Assembly (NCBI RefSeq): GCF_019492185.1
Contig: NZ_JAICCF010000002.1
Span: 992,001 to 1,056,000 of the forward strand
Direction: 5' to 3'
DNA length: 64,000 bases
From: Chitinophaga rhizophila
GTDB lineage: Bacteria > Bacteroidota > Bacteroidia > Chitinophagales > Chitinophagaceae
The stretch's first letter is position 1, and each line of letters starts with the position of its first letter. The notes under the pieces were generated by a model that worked only from the letters and a program-made list of their open reading frames with translations, was not told where the DNA came from and did no database searches. The translations under genes and the position numbers were made by a program. Shown piece after piece: positions 53,649 to 62,616 of the stretch.

Positions 53649-55790
53649 TTAGTTAATCACCAATTTGCCACTGGATTGCTGCTCCCCGTCTTTCAGCTGC
53701 ACGATATACACTCCCTTAACAAATCCTCCTATTACCGCATTTAAGCCGTTATTCAGCTCTGTAATACTGCCGGTACGTCTGAATACCACCCGGCCATCTG
53801 TCGCCGTTATAACCACAATTAAACGGGTATTATTGCTATTGTAATCAATATAGGCAGCATTATCTGCAGGATTAGGGCGTATCGTCAGCGCTTTTACCGG
53901 CGTTACGCTCTTTTCAGCAATGCTTACAGGCAAAGCAGGACTATTGGGAATATAGATATTGGGCTGAGGCGGTGTAGCCATACCGGTACCCAGGTAATAG
54001 TCAGGGTAAGGCGGCTGATTGTAGGCAGTGTTCTGCCAGGCAACCGCTGTACGGTATTGCGCATTGTGCATCAATGTATATAGCCTGTGTGAAGTAGGGA
54101 TAGTTGTTGTGAACAACAGCAGGTTACTGTTATCCGAGCTACGTAGCAATATCTCTTCCCGCCAGTCACCCAGCAGGTCGGCAGTCAGTGCAGGATTCGC
54201 TTTTGTACCATTATTGGATGCCGCCCCATAGTCAGATAGCGTCAGCAGCCGGGTCATGTTTTTGGCTGTATAGTTCCATTTATCCAGTTTAACGCCATCC
54301 AGCAGCTCCCGGCATAGGTCTCCATCCCACCAGATGCCGAAGTTCATAGAAGGTTTCGCTGTGCCTATAGATGTCCCTTTACAGGTATACAGCTCGCCTG
54401 CGGAGGCCCATACTTCATACCCCAGGTGTGTAGGATCAATATCAGCAGCCATTGCCCTCCCGATATCTCCATTGATACCGTTTGCCGCGCCTCTGCCCCA
54501 GATAGGCGTACCTGTCCGCGCATCTCTAAATTCTATACCGAAATTGCCGTATTGGGATGGCGACTCATGGGATTGCCACAGTTCCTGCCCGGGCCTTTCA
54601 GGATCCAGGTCTGTCATATGCATGGCGTCTCCATGTCCGAGGCCATTGACATACAGGCTGGTTCCATTATCGTTGATGGCGCTGGAACCATTGATCAGCT
54701 CCTGCTTACCATCATTGTCTACATCGCCGACTGTTACCTGGTGGTTACCCTGACCGGCATGTCCTCCATTGCCGGAGGTATTACTATCAAAGGTCCAGCG
54801 CTGTGTAAGCTGTCCGTTACGCCAGTCCCATGCTACCCTGACAAGGCGGGTATAATACCCACGGCCCATAATCAGTGAAGGGCGTGCACCGTCAAGATAA
54901 GCCACTGCATTAACGAACCTGTCCACACGGTTACCGTAATTATCTCCCCAGGAAGACACCGTACCTCTTGCAGGAAGGTAGTTAGTGGTAGCCATGGCAG
55001 CACCGGTTTGTCCGTTGAAGATGGTAAGAAATTCAGGCCCGCTCAGTATATACCCGCCGCTATTCCTGTAGTCAGCGCTGGCATTCCCGATAACAGTACC
55101 AACTCCGTCGATAGTACCATCAGCTGTCTTAACGGCTACCTCTGCTTTGCCGTCTCCATCCAGGTCGTACACCATATGTTGGGTATAGTGTGCGCCGGCA
55201 CGGATATTACGGCCAAGATCGATGCGCCAGAGGCGTGTACCATTTAGCTTATAGGCATCCAGGTAGACATTGCCGGTGTAGCCACTCTGGCTGTTGTCTT
55301 TTGCATTGGTAGGATCCCATTTAAGGATGATCTCATATTCACCATCGCCATCCAGATCGCCAACGCTGGCATCATTGGCGGTATAGGTATATGCTTCGCC
55401 GGAAGGTGTAGTGCCGCCTGGAGGTATCTGCAGCGGGATGGTTCGGTAGTTGTTGGTCCATACATTCACCGCATTGGTAGGGGCCTGTTCTGTGCCGTTT
55501 ACAACAGGGCGGATAGTGTAGGAGCCATTGGTAGTAACATTGTCAACATAGTTAGTGGAATTAGTGATAGGTGCAGCATTTAACTTAACCCCATTTCTGT
55601 ACACATTAAAACCAATAGATGCAGGATCTGTACCGAGCATGCGCCAGCCAACATAAACAGCGCTGCTGCTCTGTCTTACAGCAACCGGGGCACGGGAAAG
55701 AAACTCCATTTGTTTTGACTGTGCACGAAGGGAGAAACAATAGAGACAAAGGGTACTGCTCAGCAGCAGAATGGATAGCATTTTTTTCAT
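53649..55790 (-). CDS. rhamnogalacturonan lyase, polysaccharide lyase family 11, T9SS-exported
   Basis: 713 residues. It cleaves the rhamnogalacturonan I backbone of pectin by beta-elimination. A signal peptide is followed by an Ig-like N-domain (VAVRQSSSAVYVGWRMLGTDP) and an eight-bladed propeller with calcium loops such as DLDGDGEYEI, DLDGDGKAEV and DVDNDGKQEL. The C-terminal about 80 residues form a type IX sorting domain (LTIRPNPADNAAYIDY ... GVYIVQLKDGEQQSSGKLVIN). It stands apart from any PUL in this window. Confidence 0.93.
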   Translation of the reverse strand: MKKMLSILLLSSTLCLYCFSLRAQSKQMEFLSRAPVAVRQSSSAVYVGWRMLGTDPASIGFNVYRNGVKLNAAPITNSTNYVDNVTTNGSYTIRPVVNGTEQAPTNAVNVWTNNYRTIPLQIPPGGTTPSGEAYTYTANDASVGDLDGDGEYEIILKWDPTNAKDNSQSGYTGNVYLDAYKLNGTRLWRIDLGRNIRAGAHYTQHMVYDLDGDGKAEVAVKTADGTIDGVGTVIGNASADYRNSGGYILSGPEFLTIFNGQTGAAMATTNYLPARGTVSSWGDNYGNRVDRFVNAVAYLDGARPSLIMGRGYYTRLVRVAWDWRNGQLTQRWTFDSNTSGNGGHAGQGNHQVTVGDVDNDGKQELINGSSAINDNGTSLYVNGLGHGDAMHMTDLDPERPGQELWQSHESPSQYGNFGIEFRDARTGTPIWGRGAANGINGDIGRAMAADIDPTHLGYEVWASAGELYTCKGTSIGTAKPSMNFGIWWDGDLCRELLDGVKLDKWNYTAKNMTRLLTLSDYGAASNNGTKANPALTADLLGDWREEILLRSSDNSNLLLFTTTIPTSHRLYTLMHNAQYRTAVAWQNTAYNQPPYPDYYLGTGMATPPQPNIYIPNSPALPVSIAEKSVTPVKALTIRPNPADNAAYIDYNSNNTRLIVVITATDGRVVFRRTGSITELNNGLNAVIGGFVKGVYIVQLKDGEQQSSGKLVIN

Positions 55791-55968
55791 ACGGGAACAT
55801 TGTTTTAAAATGAGAAATCAGCAATCAGGCAGTAGCTACCGGCTAACCATTATGCCGCAATAACGGGGCTAACTGCCATTGTCTATAATAGACAAAACAG
55901 CCGTGGTGAACCGGGGCTTACTACCTGATTTCCTATCTCAAATTTACTAAAACTCCGTGCGATAAAAC

Positions 55969-56946
55969 CTACACTCTGTTCTCTACCACAGCGTGTTCCA
56001 GGGTTTTTCCTTCAAATGTCCGTATGACATTTTTAGCGGCTATGGCGGCCATAGCGTTACGGGTATCAATAGTGGCTGAACCTATATGCGGCAGCACAGC
56101 GACATTCGGCATATTTAACAACGGATTATCTGCGGCCATTGGTTCAGGATTTGTTACGTCCAGACCTGCCCCCCAGATAGTGCCATTTTGCAGTGCAGCG
56201 ATCAGATCAGGCTCATTATGCACACCACCCCGGGCAGTGTTGATAAATATCGCCGTCGGCTTCATTTTACTGAAAACTTCCTTATTGAACATTCCTTCTG
56301 TCTCCGGAGTAAGGGCTGTATGCACAGATACCACATCACTCTGCTGCAATAATTCGTCAAAGGATACCCGTACTGCGCCCAGCTCCTTTTCTGCTTCTTC
56401 ATTGACGCCTCTATTATGGTAAATAATCTTCATACCATATGCTCCGGCACAGCGTTGCGCCAGCTCAAAGCCAATCCTTCCAAGTCCGACAATGCCCAGC
56501 GTTTTCCCTTTTAATTCCAGTCCCAGATTAGCAGTAGGATCCCAGAACTTCCAGTTGCCACGTATAATCTCTTTATGCATATGAAACGCCTTTCGGGATA
56601 CTGCCAACAGCAACAGGAAAGCAGTATCAGCAGTAGCGCCGCTTAATACTCCGGGGGTATTGCCTACAGCAATGCCCAGTTCCTTTGCGGCTTCAATATC
56701 TACATTATCATACCCTACAGACATCATTGATACAATGCGCAGATCAGGGCATGATTCCAGGAATTGACGGCTTACCTGGAGCGGACCGGAAACAATGATC
56801 CCATCATAATCCTTCATAACAGGTATCAGCTCTTCCTCCGTCTGGTGACGTTTCTCTGTCCACACGGTGTAATCGATCTGATGCGCTTTAAGAAGCTCTA
56901 AAGCGACTTCCGGAACTGTTCTTGTTATGTACACTCTCTTTCTCAT
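55969..56946 (-). CDS. D-2-hydroxyacid dehydrogenase (glyoxylate/hydroxypyruvate reductase type)
   Basis: 325 residues. An NAD(P)-dependent reductase of 2-oxo acids. The cofactor loop is LGIVGLGRIGFELAQRC; the catalytic triad appears as Arg in NTARGG, Glu in TNPEPM and His in LPHIGSAT. It resembles GyaR/GhrB enzymes that handle glyoxylate or hydroxypyruvate, which might serve glyoxylate from purine breakdown 5 kb away; that link is only a suggestion. ATG 56946 begins the normal N-terminus. Confidence 0.9.
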   Translation of the reverse strand: MRKRVYITRTVPEVALELLKAHQIDYTVWTEKRHQTEEELIPVMKDYDGIIVSGPLQVSRQFLESCPDLRIVSMMSVGYDNVDIEAAKELGIAVGNTPGVLSGATADTAFLLLLAVSRKAFHMHKEIIRGNWKFWDPTANLGLELKGKTLGIVGLGRIGFELAQRCAGAYGMKIIYHNRGVNEEAEKELGAVRVSFDELLQQSDVVSVHTALTPETEGMFNKEVFSKMKPTAIFINTARGGVHNEPDLIAALQNGTIWGAGLDVTNPEPMAADNPLLNMPNVAVLPHIGSATIDTRNAMAAIAAKNVIRTFEGKTLEHAVVENRV

Positions 56947-57027
56947 GGCTGTATAAATTTTCTTGTTACCACACACAAAATACATAAATGACTGTTTTCA
57001 GGGATATTTTTGACAAACTCTTTCGGG

Positions 57028-57035
57028 TAATTTTG
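57028..57035 (+). promoter_or_regulatory. possible -7 box TAATTTTG of a small RNA
   Basis: TAnnTTTG match with TTGAC 15 bases upstream, shorter spacing than usual. It faces the isolated terminator at 57129-57164. Confidence 0.35.
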
Positions 57036-57041
57036 TCCCTG

Positions 57042-57164
57042 AACAGATATTCGCTTTTCCCTCGCACCATTAAGAGCAGGTCTACTGGTTAAGCGTTAGT
57101 TTATTGTTTATTTTAGTCAAGTCTCAAGAGCCTCCCAAGTTTTACCTGGGAGGCTTATTTTTTC
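57042..57164 (+). ncRNA. candidate small RNA between divergent genes
   Basis: A plus-strand terminator stands in a gap where the left gene is on the minus strand and the right gene starts further on with its own -7 box. A transcript of about 120 bases from the box at 57028 would end there. I recognise no known RNA family. A leader attenuator for the M43 gene is an alternative. Confidence 0.35.
57129..57164 (+). terminator. intrinsic terminator without a protein gene upstream
   Basis: Stem AGCCTCCCA / TGGGAGGCT, then TATTTTTTC on the plus strand. Confidence 0.82.
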
Positions 57165-57177
57165 AAGTCAATCCACC

Positions 57178-57185
57178 TATCTTTG
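57178..57185 (+). promoter_or_regulatory. -7 box TATCTTTG of the M43 protease gene
   Basis: Good TAnnTTTG match, 87 bases before the start codon and just after the preceding terminator. Confidence 0.5.
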
Positions 57186-57271
57186 TAAGGTAAACCCACA
57201 ATCTATCCTGCTCTCTCCCGGTCATTAACCCTAAGATAGATGTATGAGTAAACCCAAAATCTGTAAACACC

Positions 57272-58249
57272 ATGAAACAACTATGTTTGCTATTATTTTG
57301 TGGCACAATGCTACTGTCAGCCTGCTCTAAAAACGATAAACCCGCCACAACAGATGAATCTACTCCCGATGAGCAACCTGCAACACTCGTAAGACGCTGC
57401 GCCGCAGCTGACGTATTACAGGAACAATTGAGAAAAGATCCTTCATTGGCTGCCAGAATGGCCCGCATTGAAGACCTGGCTGCCCGGGTAGAAAAAGACA
57501 AATCCGCCTACCGCTTACTGCCTGACGGCACCATCCTGATACCTGTAGTGGTAAATGTACTATACAGAACCACTGCAGAGAATATTTCTCTCACACAAAT
57601 CCAGTCTCAGATTGATATTCTGAACAAGGACTTCAACGGCCTGAATGCCGAATTTGGTGATACCACTTTCGGTGCAGTAAAAGCTGTTGTAGGTATCCGC
57701 TTTGAACTCAAAAATGTGGTAAGAAAATCTACTACCCGCACCAGCTGGGGTACCAATGATGCAATGAAAAGCGTTGCTTCAGGCGGTATCGCTGCTTCTA
57801 CTCCCGATTCTGTATTGAATATCTGGGTAGTAGGTGCGTTAAGCGGCGGTGTAATTGGCTACGCACAATTCCCCGGCGGCGCGCCAGCAACAGATGGCGT
57901 TGTAATTGTGGATGACTGCTTCGGCAACACCGGCACTGCTACTGCACCATTTAACAAAGGAAGAACTGCTACTCATGAAGTAGGCCACTTCCTTAACCTG
58001 CGCCATATCTGGGGCGATGCTAACTGTGGTACCGACTTCGTTAATGATACGCCGCCGCATAATACATCCAACTTCGGTTGTCCAAGCTACCCGCACCGCA
58101 GCACCTGTGCCGGTACGCCTATCGAGATGACCATGAATTTTATGGACTATACGGACGATGCCTGTATGCATATGTTCACGCAAGGTCAAAAAACAAGAAT
58201 GCTGGCAACATTCCTGACTGGTGGAGGCCGTGCTGGCTTCGCACAGTAA
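57272..58249 (+). CDS. M43-family zinc metalloprotease, lipoprotein (pappalysin type)
   Basis: 325 residues with lipobox LLSAC (Cys18). The zinc site is HEVGHFLNLRH (His235, Glu236, His239, His245) and the Met-turn is MNFMDYTDD (Met291), as in cytophagalysin and ulilysin. It ends right after the catalytic domain, without a sorting tail, and so is anchored by lipid. It probably cleaves extracellular proteins or peptides. Confidence 0.92.
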   Translation: MKQLCLLLFCGTMLLSACSKNDKPATTDESTPDEQPATLVRRCAAADVLQEQLRKDPSLAARMARIEDLAARVEKDKSAYRLLPDGTILIPVVVNVLYRTTAENISLTQIQSQIDILNKDFNGLNAEFGDTTFGAVKAVVGIRFELKNVVRKSTTRTSWGTNDAMKSVASGGIAASTPDSVLNIWVVGALSGGVIGYAQFPGGAPATDGVVIVDDCFGNTGTATAPFNKGRTATHEVGHFLNLRHIWGDANCGTDFVNDTPPHNTSNFGCPSYPHRSTCAGTPIEMTMNFMDYTDDACMHMFTQGQKTRMLATFLTGGGRAGFAQ

Positions 58250-58371
58250 ATAAAAGCTCCGGGAGAGAGCTTATTGTTGTGTTAAAGCCCGAAAATTATT
58301 CATATTCCTCGTTGTAATAATTCCCGAATAATAATAACTTGCACAAGGCGAAACGCAATCCCACAAAGGAT

Positions 58372-58411
58372 TAACAATTCATTTAAGTTCATAACAATTC
58401 ATTTAAGATTC
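58372..58411. repeat. two 20-bp tandem direct repeats before 58418
   Basis: TAACAATTCATTTAAG occurs twice with a period of 20 bases, ending 6 bases before the start codon of the next gene. It may be a recent duplication or a regulator-binding direct repeat in the mRNA leader. Confidence 0.75.
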
Positions 58412-58417
58412 GTCATT

Positions 58418-59122
58418 ATGCGGATGTTTCTGATAGCATTGTCTATCATCATTACCGGTGGTAAACAACTATATGCCCAACAGTCTGACACCTGGAGTAA
58501 AATACTTGCTCCGGCACAAACGCAACAGACTTTCTCCAGCAAGTTACATACCTCGCTTTTTGACAACTTAGGTATCCAGCGGGCCTACCATTTCGGCGAT
58601 GCCAGTGGAAAATACTATCTCGTATTGTGTGAAAGCAGGAATGAAATCAAGGAAGGTGATACCATCAACCATAAAATCAAAGCTTTTCTTCTCCATGATA
58701 AGGGTAATGGAACACCGGAAAAATTCGCTGAACTGAATGACTTTATCAACAGCCATGATCGTCAGAACGGCGCAGAAACCAGCATCTGGTTCTGGACGAA
58801 GTTCTGCGAGCTGGAAGATCTTGACAAAGATGGCCATATCGATCCACTGATCGTATACGGCACAAAAGGTATCAATGGGCTGGATGATGGCCGGATCAAA
58901 ATAATGCTATATCACAACAAACAAAAAATAGCTATCAGGATACAGAACGGCATACTGGATGATGAACGCAATATCCGGATTGACGATGCCTTTTACAAAC
59001 TGCCCATACCAGCGCAGCAACATATCAGACAACTGATGCATACACTCAGTGAAAAAGACCTGGTGATATATCCTACCGGATATGAAAAAGCAATGGATAA
59101 GAAACAATTGCAGATAGACTGA
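58418..59122 (+). CDS. secreted hypothetical protein
   Basis: 234 residues with a signal peptide ending LYAQ. No family recognised with confidence. The middle contains a calcium-loop-like DLDKDGHIDPLIVYG as in FG-GAP/EF-hand-like repeats, and strand-rich segments around it (YYLVLCESRNEI, IKIMLYHNKQKIAIRIQNG). It is likely periplasmic. It shares an operon with the S41 peptidase gene 14 bases downstream. Confidence 0.75.
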   Translation: MRMFLIALSIIITGGKQLYAQQSDTWSKILAPAQTQQTFSSKLHTSLFDNLGIQRAYHFGDASGKYYLVLCESRNEIKEGDTINHKIKAFLLHDKGNGTPEKFAELNDFINSHDRQNGAETSIWFWTKFCELEDLDKDGHIDPLIVYGTKGINGLDDGRIKIMLYHNKQKIAIRIQNGILDDERNIRIDDAFYKLPIPAQQHIRQLMHTLSEKDLVIYPTGYEKAMDKKQLQID

Positions 59123-59136
59123 CAACTTCCAATTAT

Positions 59137-60177
59137 ATGAAACTACACGCTTATAAATCTGCCGCCTTGCTGGCCGCAATATGCCTGCCGCTGCACATGT
59201 CTGCACAGACAGCTGCAAAAGATTCCGGCCACGTGGTAAGCAAAGAAGCAACCCATGTTATTCTCGAAAAAATCAGCAAAGGCCTGGACGATGGTTATCC
59301 GTTTCCGGAGATATCCAAAAAGTACATTGCCACACTAAAAAGCCAGGAAAACAAGAAAGCCTATCAAAACCTTTCACCTGAGCAGCTGGCAAAAAAGATC
59401 ACTGCTGATCTGCGTGAGGTACACAAAGATGTACACCTTACCATCTTCCATAGTAAAAACTATTTTGAACAACTTACCAGAACATACGCTAATACCAGGA
59501 CGCCGGAAGACATCAAACTGGAACTGGAAAAGAAGCGACAGAACAACTATGGCTTTGATGCAGTGGAACTGAACAGAAAGACTTCCACTGCCTATATCAA
59601 AATATCAGGCGGCTTCCATGGCGAACAGGAAGCTTTTGAGATGGCAGCCAATGCAATGAACATGGCTGCCTATTCCAAAAACATTATCATCGATATCAGA
59701 GACAATGGCGGTGGTACCGGTATGATGGGCCGTTTCCTTGCGGGATATTTCTTCCATGCCGGTGATGAAAGATACTACCTGCACGGTTATCATAAAGACA
59801 GATCAAAAGACATACAGGAATGGACATACCCTTTTGTGCCAGGCAAAAGAATGCCTGATAGTAAACTGTATATCCTGGTTAATAAACACACGGCCTCTGC
59901 CACGGAAGGCTTTGCCTTTGCTTTGCAGAAAATGCACCGCGCTACAATAGTCGGCGATACTACTGCAGGTGCCGGCATAGCTGGTACCATGATTCCACTA
60001 CAGGAAAACCTAGTCGTATTTATGCCCGTAAAAATGGTAGCAGCCCCTGAATCTGAACAAGGATGGGAAGGTACCGGCGTGATTCCTGACGTGGTCGTAA
60101 AAGGAGAAGATGCCAGAACGGAAGCTGAAAACCTGATCAGAAAGGAACAGGAAAATGTTGCTGCCGCCCGGAAATAA
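59137..60177 (+). CDS. S41-family peptidase (C-terminal-processing/IRBP type)
   Basis: 346 residues with signal peptide MKLHAYKSAALLAAICLPLHMSAQ. The S41 core is NIIIDIRDNGGGTGMMGRFLAGYF with the nucleophile Ser254 in VNKHTASATEGFAFALQ and a following DTTAGAG. An N-terminal helical domain (ISKGLDDGYPFPEISKKY) is like that of retinoid-binding-protein-like members. No PDZ domain is seen. Periplasmic; substrate unknown. Confidence 0.88.
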   Translation: MKLHAYKSAALLAAICLPLHMSAQTAAKDSGHVVSKEATHVILEKISKGLDDGYPFPEISKKYIATLKSQENKKAYQNLSPEQLAKKITADLREVHKDVHLTIFHSKNYFEQLTRTYANTRTPEDIKLELEKKRQNNYGFDAVELNRKTSTAYIKISGGFHGEQEAFEMAANAMNMAAYSKNIIIDIRDNGGGTGMMGRFLAGYFFHAGDERYYLHGYHKDRSKDIQEWTYPFVPGKRMPDSKLYILVNKHTASATEGFAFALQKMHRATIVGDTTAGAGIAGTMIPLQENLVVFMPVKMVAAPESEQGWEGTGVIPDVVVKGEDARTEAENLIRKEQENVAAARK

Positions 60178-60219
60178 TACACCGTCAATCAGCGCCCAAA
60201 GCGCACTATACAAAACAAC

Positions 60220-60256
60220 GCGGTCCTGGCTACTATTCCAGGACCGCTTTGTTTTA
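60220..60256 (+). terminator. intrinsic terminator after the S41 gene
   Basis: Stem GCGGTCCTGG / CCAGGACCGC, 8-base loop, then TTTGTTTTAT. Confidence 0.85.
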
Positions 60257-60363
60257 TACAAACTATCAATCTACCACTGATCTCCAGCAGGCCGGGTTCC
60301 AGACGCAAAAAATGCTCCTTCATCCTCCTCAACAGCGTACTATACGCCTGTCTTCCCAGGCCT

Positions 60364-61041
60364 CTATTTCCTGTATTGATAAAAGATCCCCTTATCAAAC
60401 GGCGTCCACAAACAGGCCCGCTGCCCGCTATATTTTAAGCCGCTATTCGCCCAGGTATTGCAGGTATGGAACAGGCTGTAACTTCCTTTCGCTTCATAAA
60501 ATGCATCCGCATCACCATAATTTGCGTCCGTTTTAATGTGGATAACATTGCCGGCTTCATCACGGTCAAAACTTTCCCGGATATAAGTGATCAGCTTCGC
60601 ATAATGCGCACTGTCGGTAGTAAACTTAATACATTCGCTTCCCTCCCTTAAGGACCGATAGAAAGTAGCGTGGATAGCCGAGCTACTAAGTCCTGTAGCT
60701 GCCTTGACGGCGGTGCTGAACTTCAGATCTGCCCAGGTGGGCGTTTCCAGGTAAAACCCCTTATCCCCCCAACCAAAGGCAATCCACTGGGCGCTGGTGT
60801 CATTGCTGGTGGTATTTGAAAATAACACCTCCTTACTCCAGTCTATCTGACTGTTCCTGACCGGCATTACCAGGTCGGTATGTACGCCATTGGTCAGGAT
60901 GTAGAGGGTAATGTCGTCGCCATTGGAAGGCGCTTTCTTTACTGTAATACGTGACAATATGTAAGCTGCTGATAAGTACAGGATTACAAGTAGTACCGGT
61001 ATCAGTACGGTCCACCCGATGATTTTCATAATTTTCTTCAA
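60364..61041 (-). CDS. DUF2459 / TIGR02117-family protein
   Basis: 225 residues. One N-terminal membrane helix (IIGWTVLIPVLLVILYLSAAYIL) anchors a periplasmic domain with the family marks NGVHTDLVMPV, WIAFGWGDKGFYLETPTW and the Cys-containing HTCNTWANSGLKYSG. Function unknown; the His/Cys residues resemble a cysteine-peptidase-like site. Single gene. Confidence 0.85.
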   Translation of the reverse strand: MKKIMKIIGWTVLIPVLLVILYLSAAYILSRITVKKAPSNGDDITLYILTNGVHTDLVMPVRNSQIDWSKEVLFSNTTSNDTSAQWIAFGWGDKGFYLETPTWADLKFSTAVKAATGLSSSAIHATFYRSLREGSECIKFTTDSAHYAKLITYIRESFDRDEAGNVIHIKTDANYGDADAFYEAKGSYSLFHTCNTWANSGLKYSGQRACLWTPFDKGIFYQYRK

Positions 61042-61434
61042 TGCTGTAGTTGTTTAAACGGAGCGATACTCCTGCACTAAAGTTACATATTACTACAGAC
61101 TTTCACACAATACGCATTGCCTGACAATACCAGCGGGCAGATAACCCCTTGTAAGTCACAATTTACCGACTGGGAGGGTCTCCCTGCTTTCCACAAAAAG
61201 CGTCGCACCCCTTCAGGCCCGGATCGCTCCTGCGCCGGTAAATAGCTGCCGCTGAAACAATGATGTCGCACCCCGACCTATACAGGTAGCTGCCACCCTT
61301 CAGGCCTGACAACCCATCTCTTTGCCTCCTACAACCTGGTTTTACATACTATCCCACTCCCCTGGCCTCTTTCCCTGGATAATTGGCTTCATTGTATTAT
61401 ACCCAGACAGGGTTCATCTTTTAAATGATAGCAG

Positions 61435-61507
61435 CACCAACAGGTCATCAAAAGGGCACTTCGATATCCCGGGGATATTGAGGTGCCCTTTTGGTGACCT
61501 GTTGGTG
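61435..61507. repeat. palindromic repeat element, copy 2
   Basis: A 25-bp stem with a single mismatch: the left arm begins CACCAACAGGTCATC, the right ends GGTGACCTGTTGGTG, and the inner part is AAAAGGGCAC / GTGCCCTTTT. The central 23 bases (61460-61482) are the same as in the copy at 3460-3514. Confidence 0.9.
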
Positions 61508-61560
61508 GAGAGATAGCATAAAACACAAAGCGGCATCAAACAGGCTAAACTGTAAATAAG

Positions 61561-61588
61561 AAAGGCGCTTCCATACCGAAGCGCCTTT
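61561..61588. terminator. terminator of the rhomboid gene, bidirectional
   Basis: Stem AAAGGCGCTTC / GAAGCGCCTTT with a 6-base loop, then CTTATTTA on the minus strand and TCTTTTTAT on the plus strand. Confidence 0.82.
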
Positions 61589-61625
61589 TCTTTTTATGTT
61601 GTTCCTGTAACAATCAGCCATTTAT

Positions 61626-62468
61626 TCAGACTTCCTGGGAGTATTTCATCAGCATCTCCCGCTCTTTCCGGGTCAGACTTTTCATACCTCGCTGGTGGAT
61701 CTTCTCCAGCAGATAGTCCAGATCCTGCTCCTGGCCTGAGCGCTCCAGATGGTAGCGGTCATCCAGATGGTAGTCTCCCATGTGTGCTTTAAAGTGTTTG
61801 TTATCGATAAAGAAGATATGTGGGCAGTTAACTATTACAAAAATAAATAACATACCTGGGAAAAGAATCGACAGAATGGTGAGATAATTTTCCGCAATCA
61901 CCTCAGGTTTCATACACAACCCGGCTACCATGCCAATCAGGGCTCCTCCGAGGTGTGCTTCATGCCCGATGTTATCCTTTTTAGACCGGATACCGTAAAT
62001 GGAGTATAGAACGAATAGTACCCCATAAGCCCATGCCGGAATGGAGAAGGGTATTCCAAAGAACCCGATCCTCATATCAGGAAATAAGGCAATTGAGGCG
62101 AAGATAACGCCGCATACGGCTCCTGAGGCTCCAACCGCACTATAGTCGCCATTGTTACGGTGGATCATCAGCGACAATATATTGCCACCTATCAGACTGA
62201 TAAAGTATAAAGTCAGATAGCCGGATGGAGCTAGCTTCAGTTCCAGGCTGTTGCCGAATATATACAATGCAAACATGTTAAACAGCAGATGCATCCAGCT
62301 TACATGTAAGAAGCCTGAAGAAACCATCCGCTTGTAGTCCTTGTATACCAGAATATTATCTACATCAAATGCGTATCTGTTAAAAAAGGAACGGTCCTTA
62401 AGTCCTTTGTAAGACACGGCGACATTCACAAAAATCAGTAAGAGGTTAATAAGACCAATGTTTGCCAT
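61626..62468 (-). CDS. rhomboid-family intramembrane serine protease
   Basis: 280 residues with six predicted helices. The catalytic dyad is Ser115 in GASGAVCG and His172 in HEAHLGGALIG; the oxyanion segment HVSWMHLLFNMFALY is intact. A soluble C-terminal tail of about 70 residues (YHLDDRYHLERSGQEQDLDYLLEKI) resembles the cytoplasmic tail of other Bacteroidota rhomboids. Substrate unknown. Confidence 0.92.
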   Translation of the reverse strand: MANIGLINLLLIFVNVAVSYKGLKDRSFFNRYAFDVDNILVYKDYKRMVSSGFLHVSWMHLLFNMFALYIFGNSLELKLAPSGYLTLYFISLIGGNILSLMIHRNNGDYSAVGASGAVCGVIFASIALFPDMRIGFFGIPFSIPAWAYGVLFVLYSIYGIRSKKDNIGHEAHLGGALIGMVAGLCMKPEVIAENYLTILSILFPGMLFIFVIVNCPHIFFIDNKHFKAHMGDYHLDDRYHLERSGQEQDLDYLLEKIHQRGMKSLTRKEREMLMKYSQEV

Positions 62469-62616
62469 TCAATGCGGGTTTTAGAAATAACTATAGGGGA
62501 CGTCAGCAGGAAATATTGTTCACGCAATACTACTTTCAACCCAAATATATCCGGATCTGACGCCATGGATTCGCGCTTTCGCGGAATTTTATTTAATATT
62601 ATCAAAAATCGCACCC

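Larger units (their letters stand above)
61042..61625. other. intergenic region with palindrome copy 2
   Basis: It contains GC-rich, loosely repeated words (GTCGCACCCC, CCTTCAGGCC, AGCTGCC) at 61200-61310, the palindromic element at 61435-61507 and the terminator at 61561-61588. No credible gene. Confidence 0.5.

Noticed and set aside
55805-55935. Inverted repeat like that at 12845-12954 before PL11 (AATCAGG / CCTGATT)
   Set aside because: The arms match only over a few bases and are interrupted; not distinguishable from chance.
61200-61310. Loose GC-rich repeats (GTCGCACCCC, CCTTCAGGCC)
   Set aside because: Only two copies each at irregular spacing; no unit or function could be defined.
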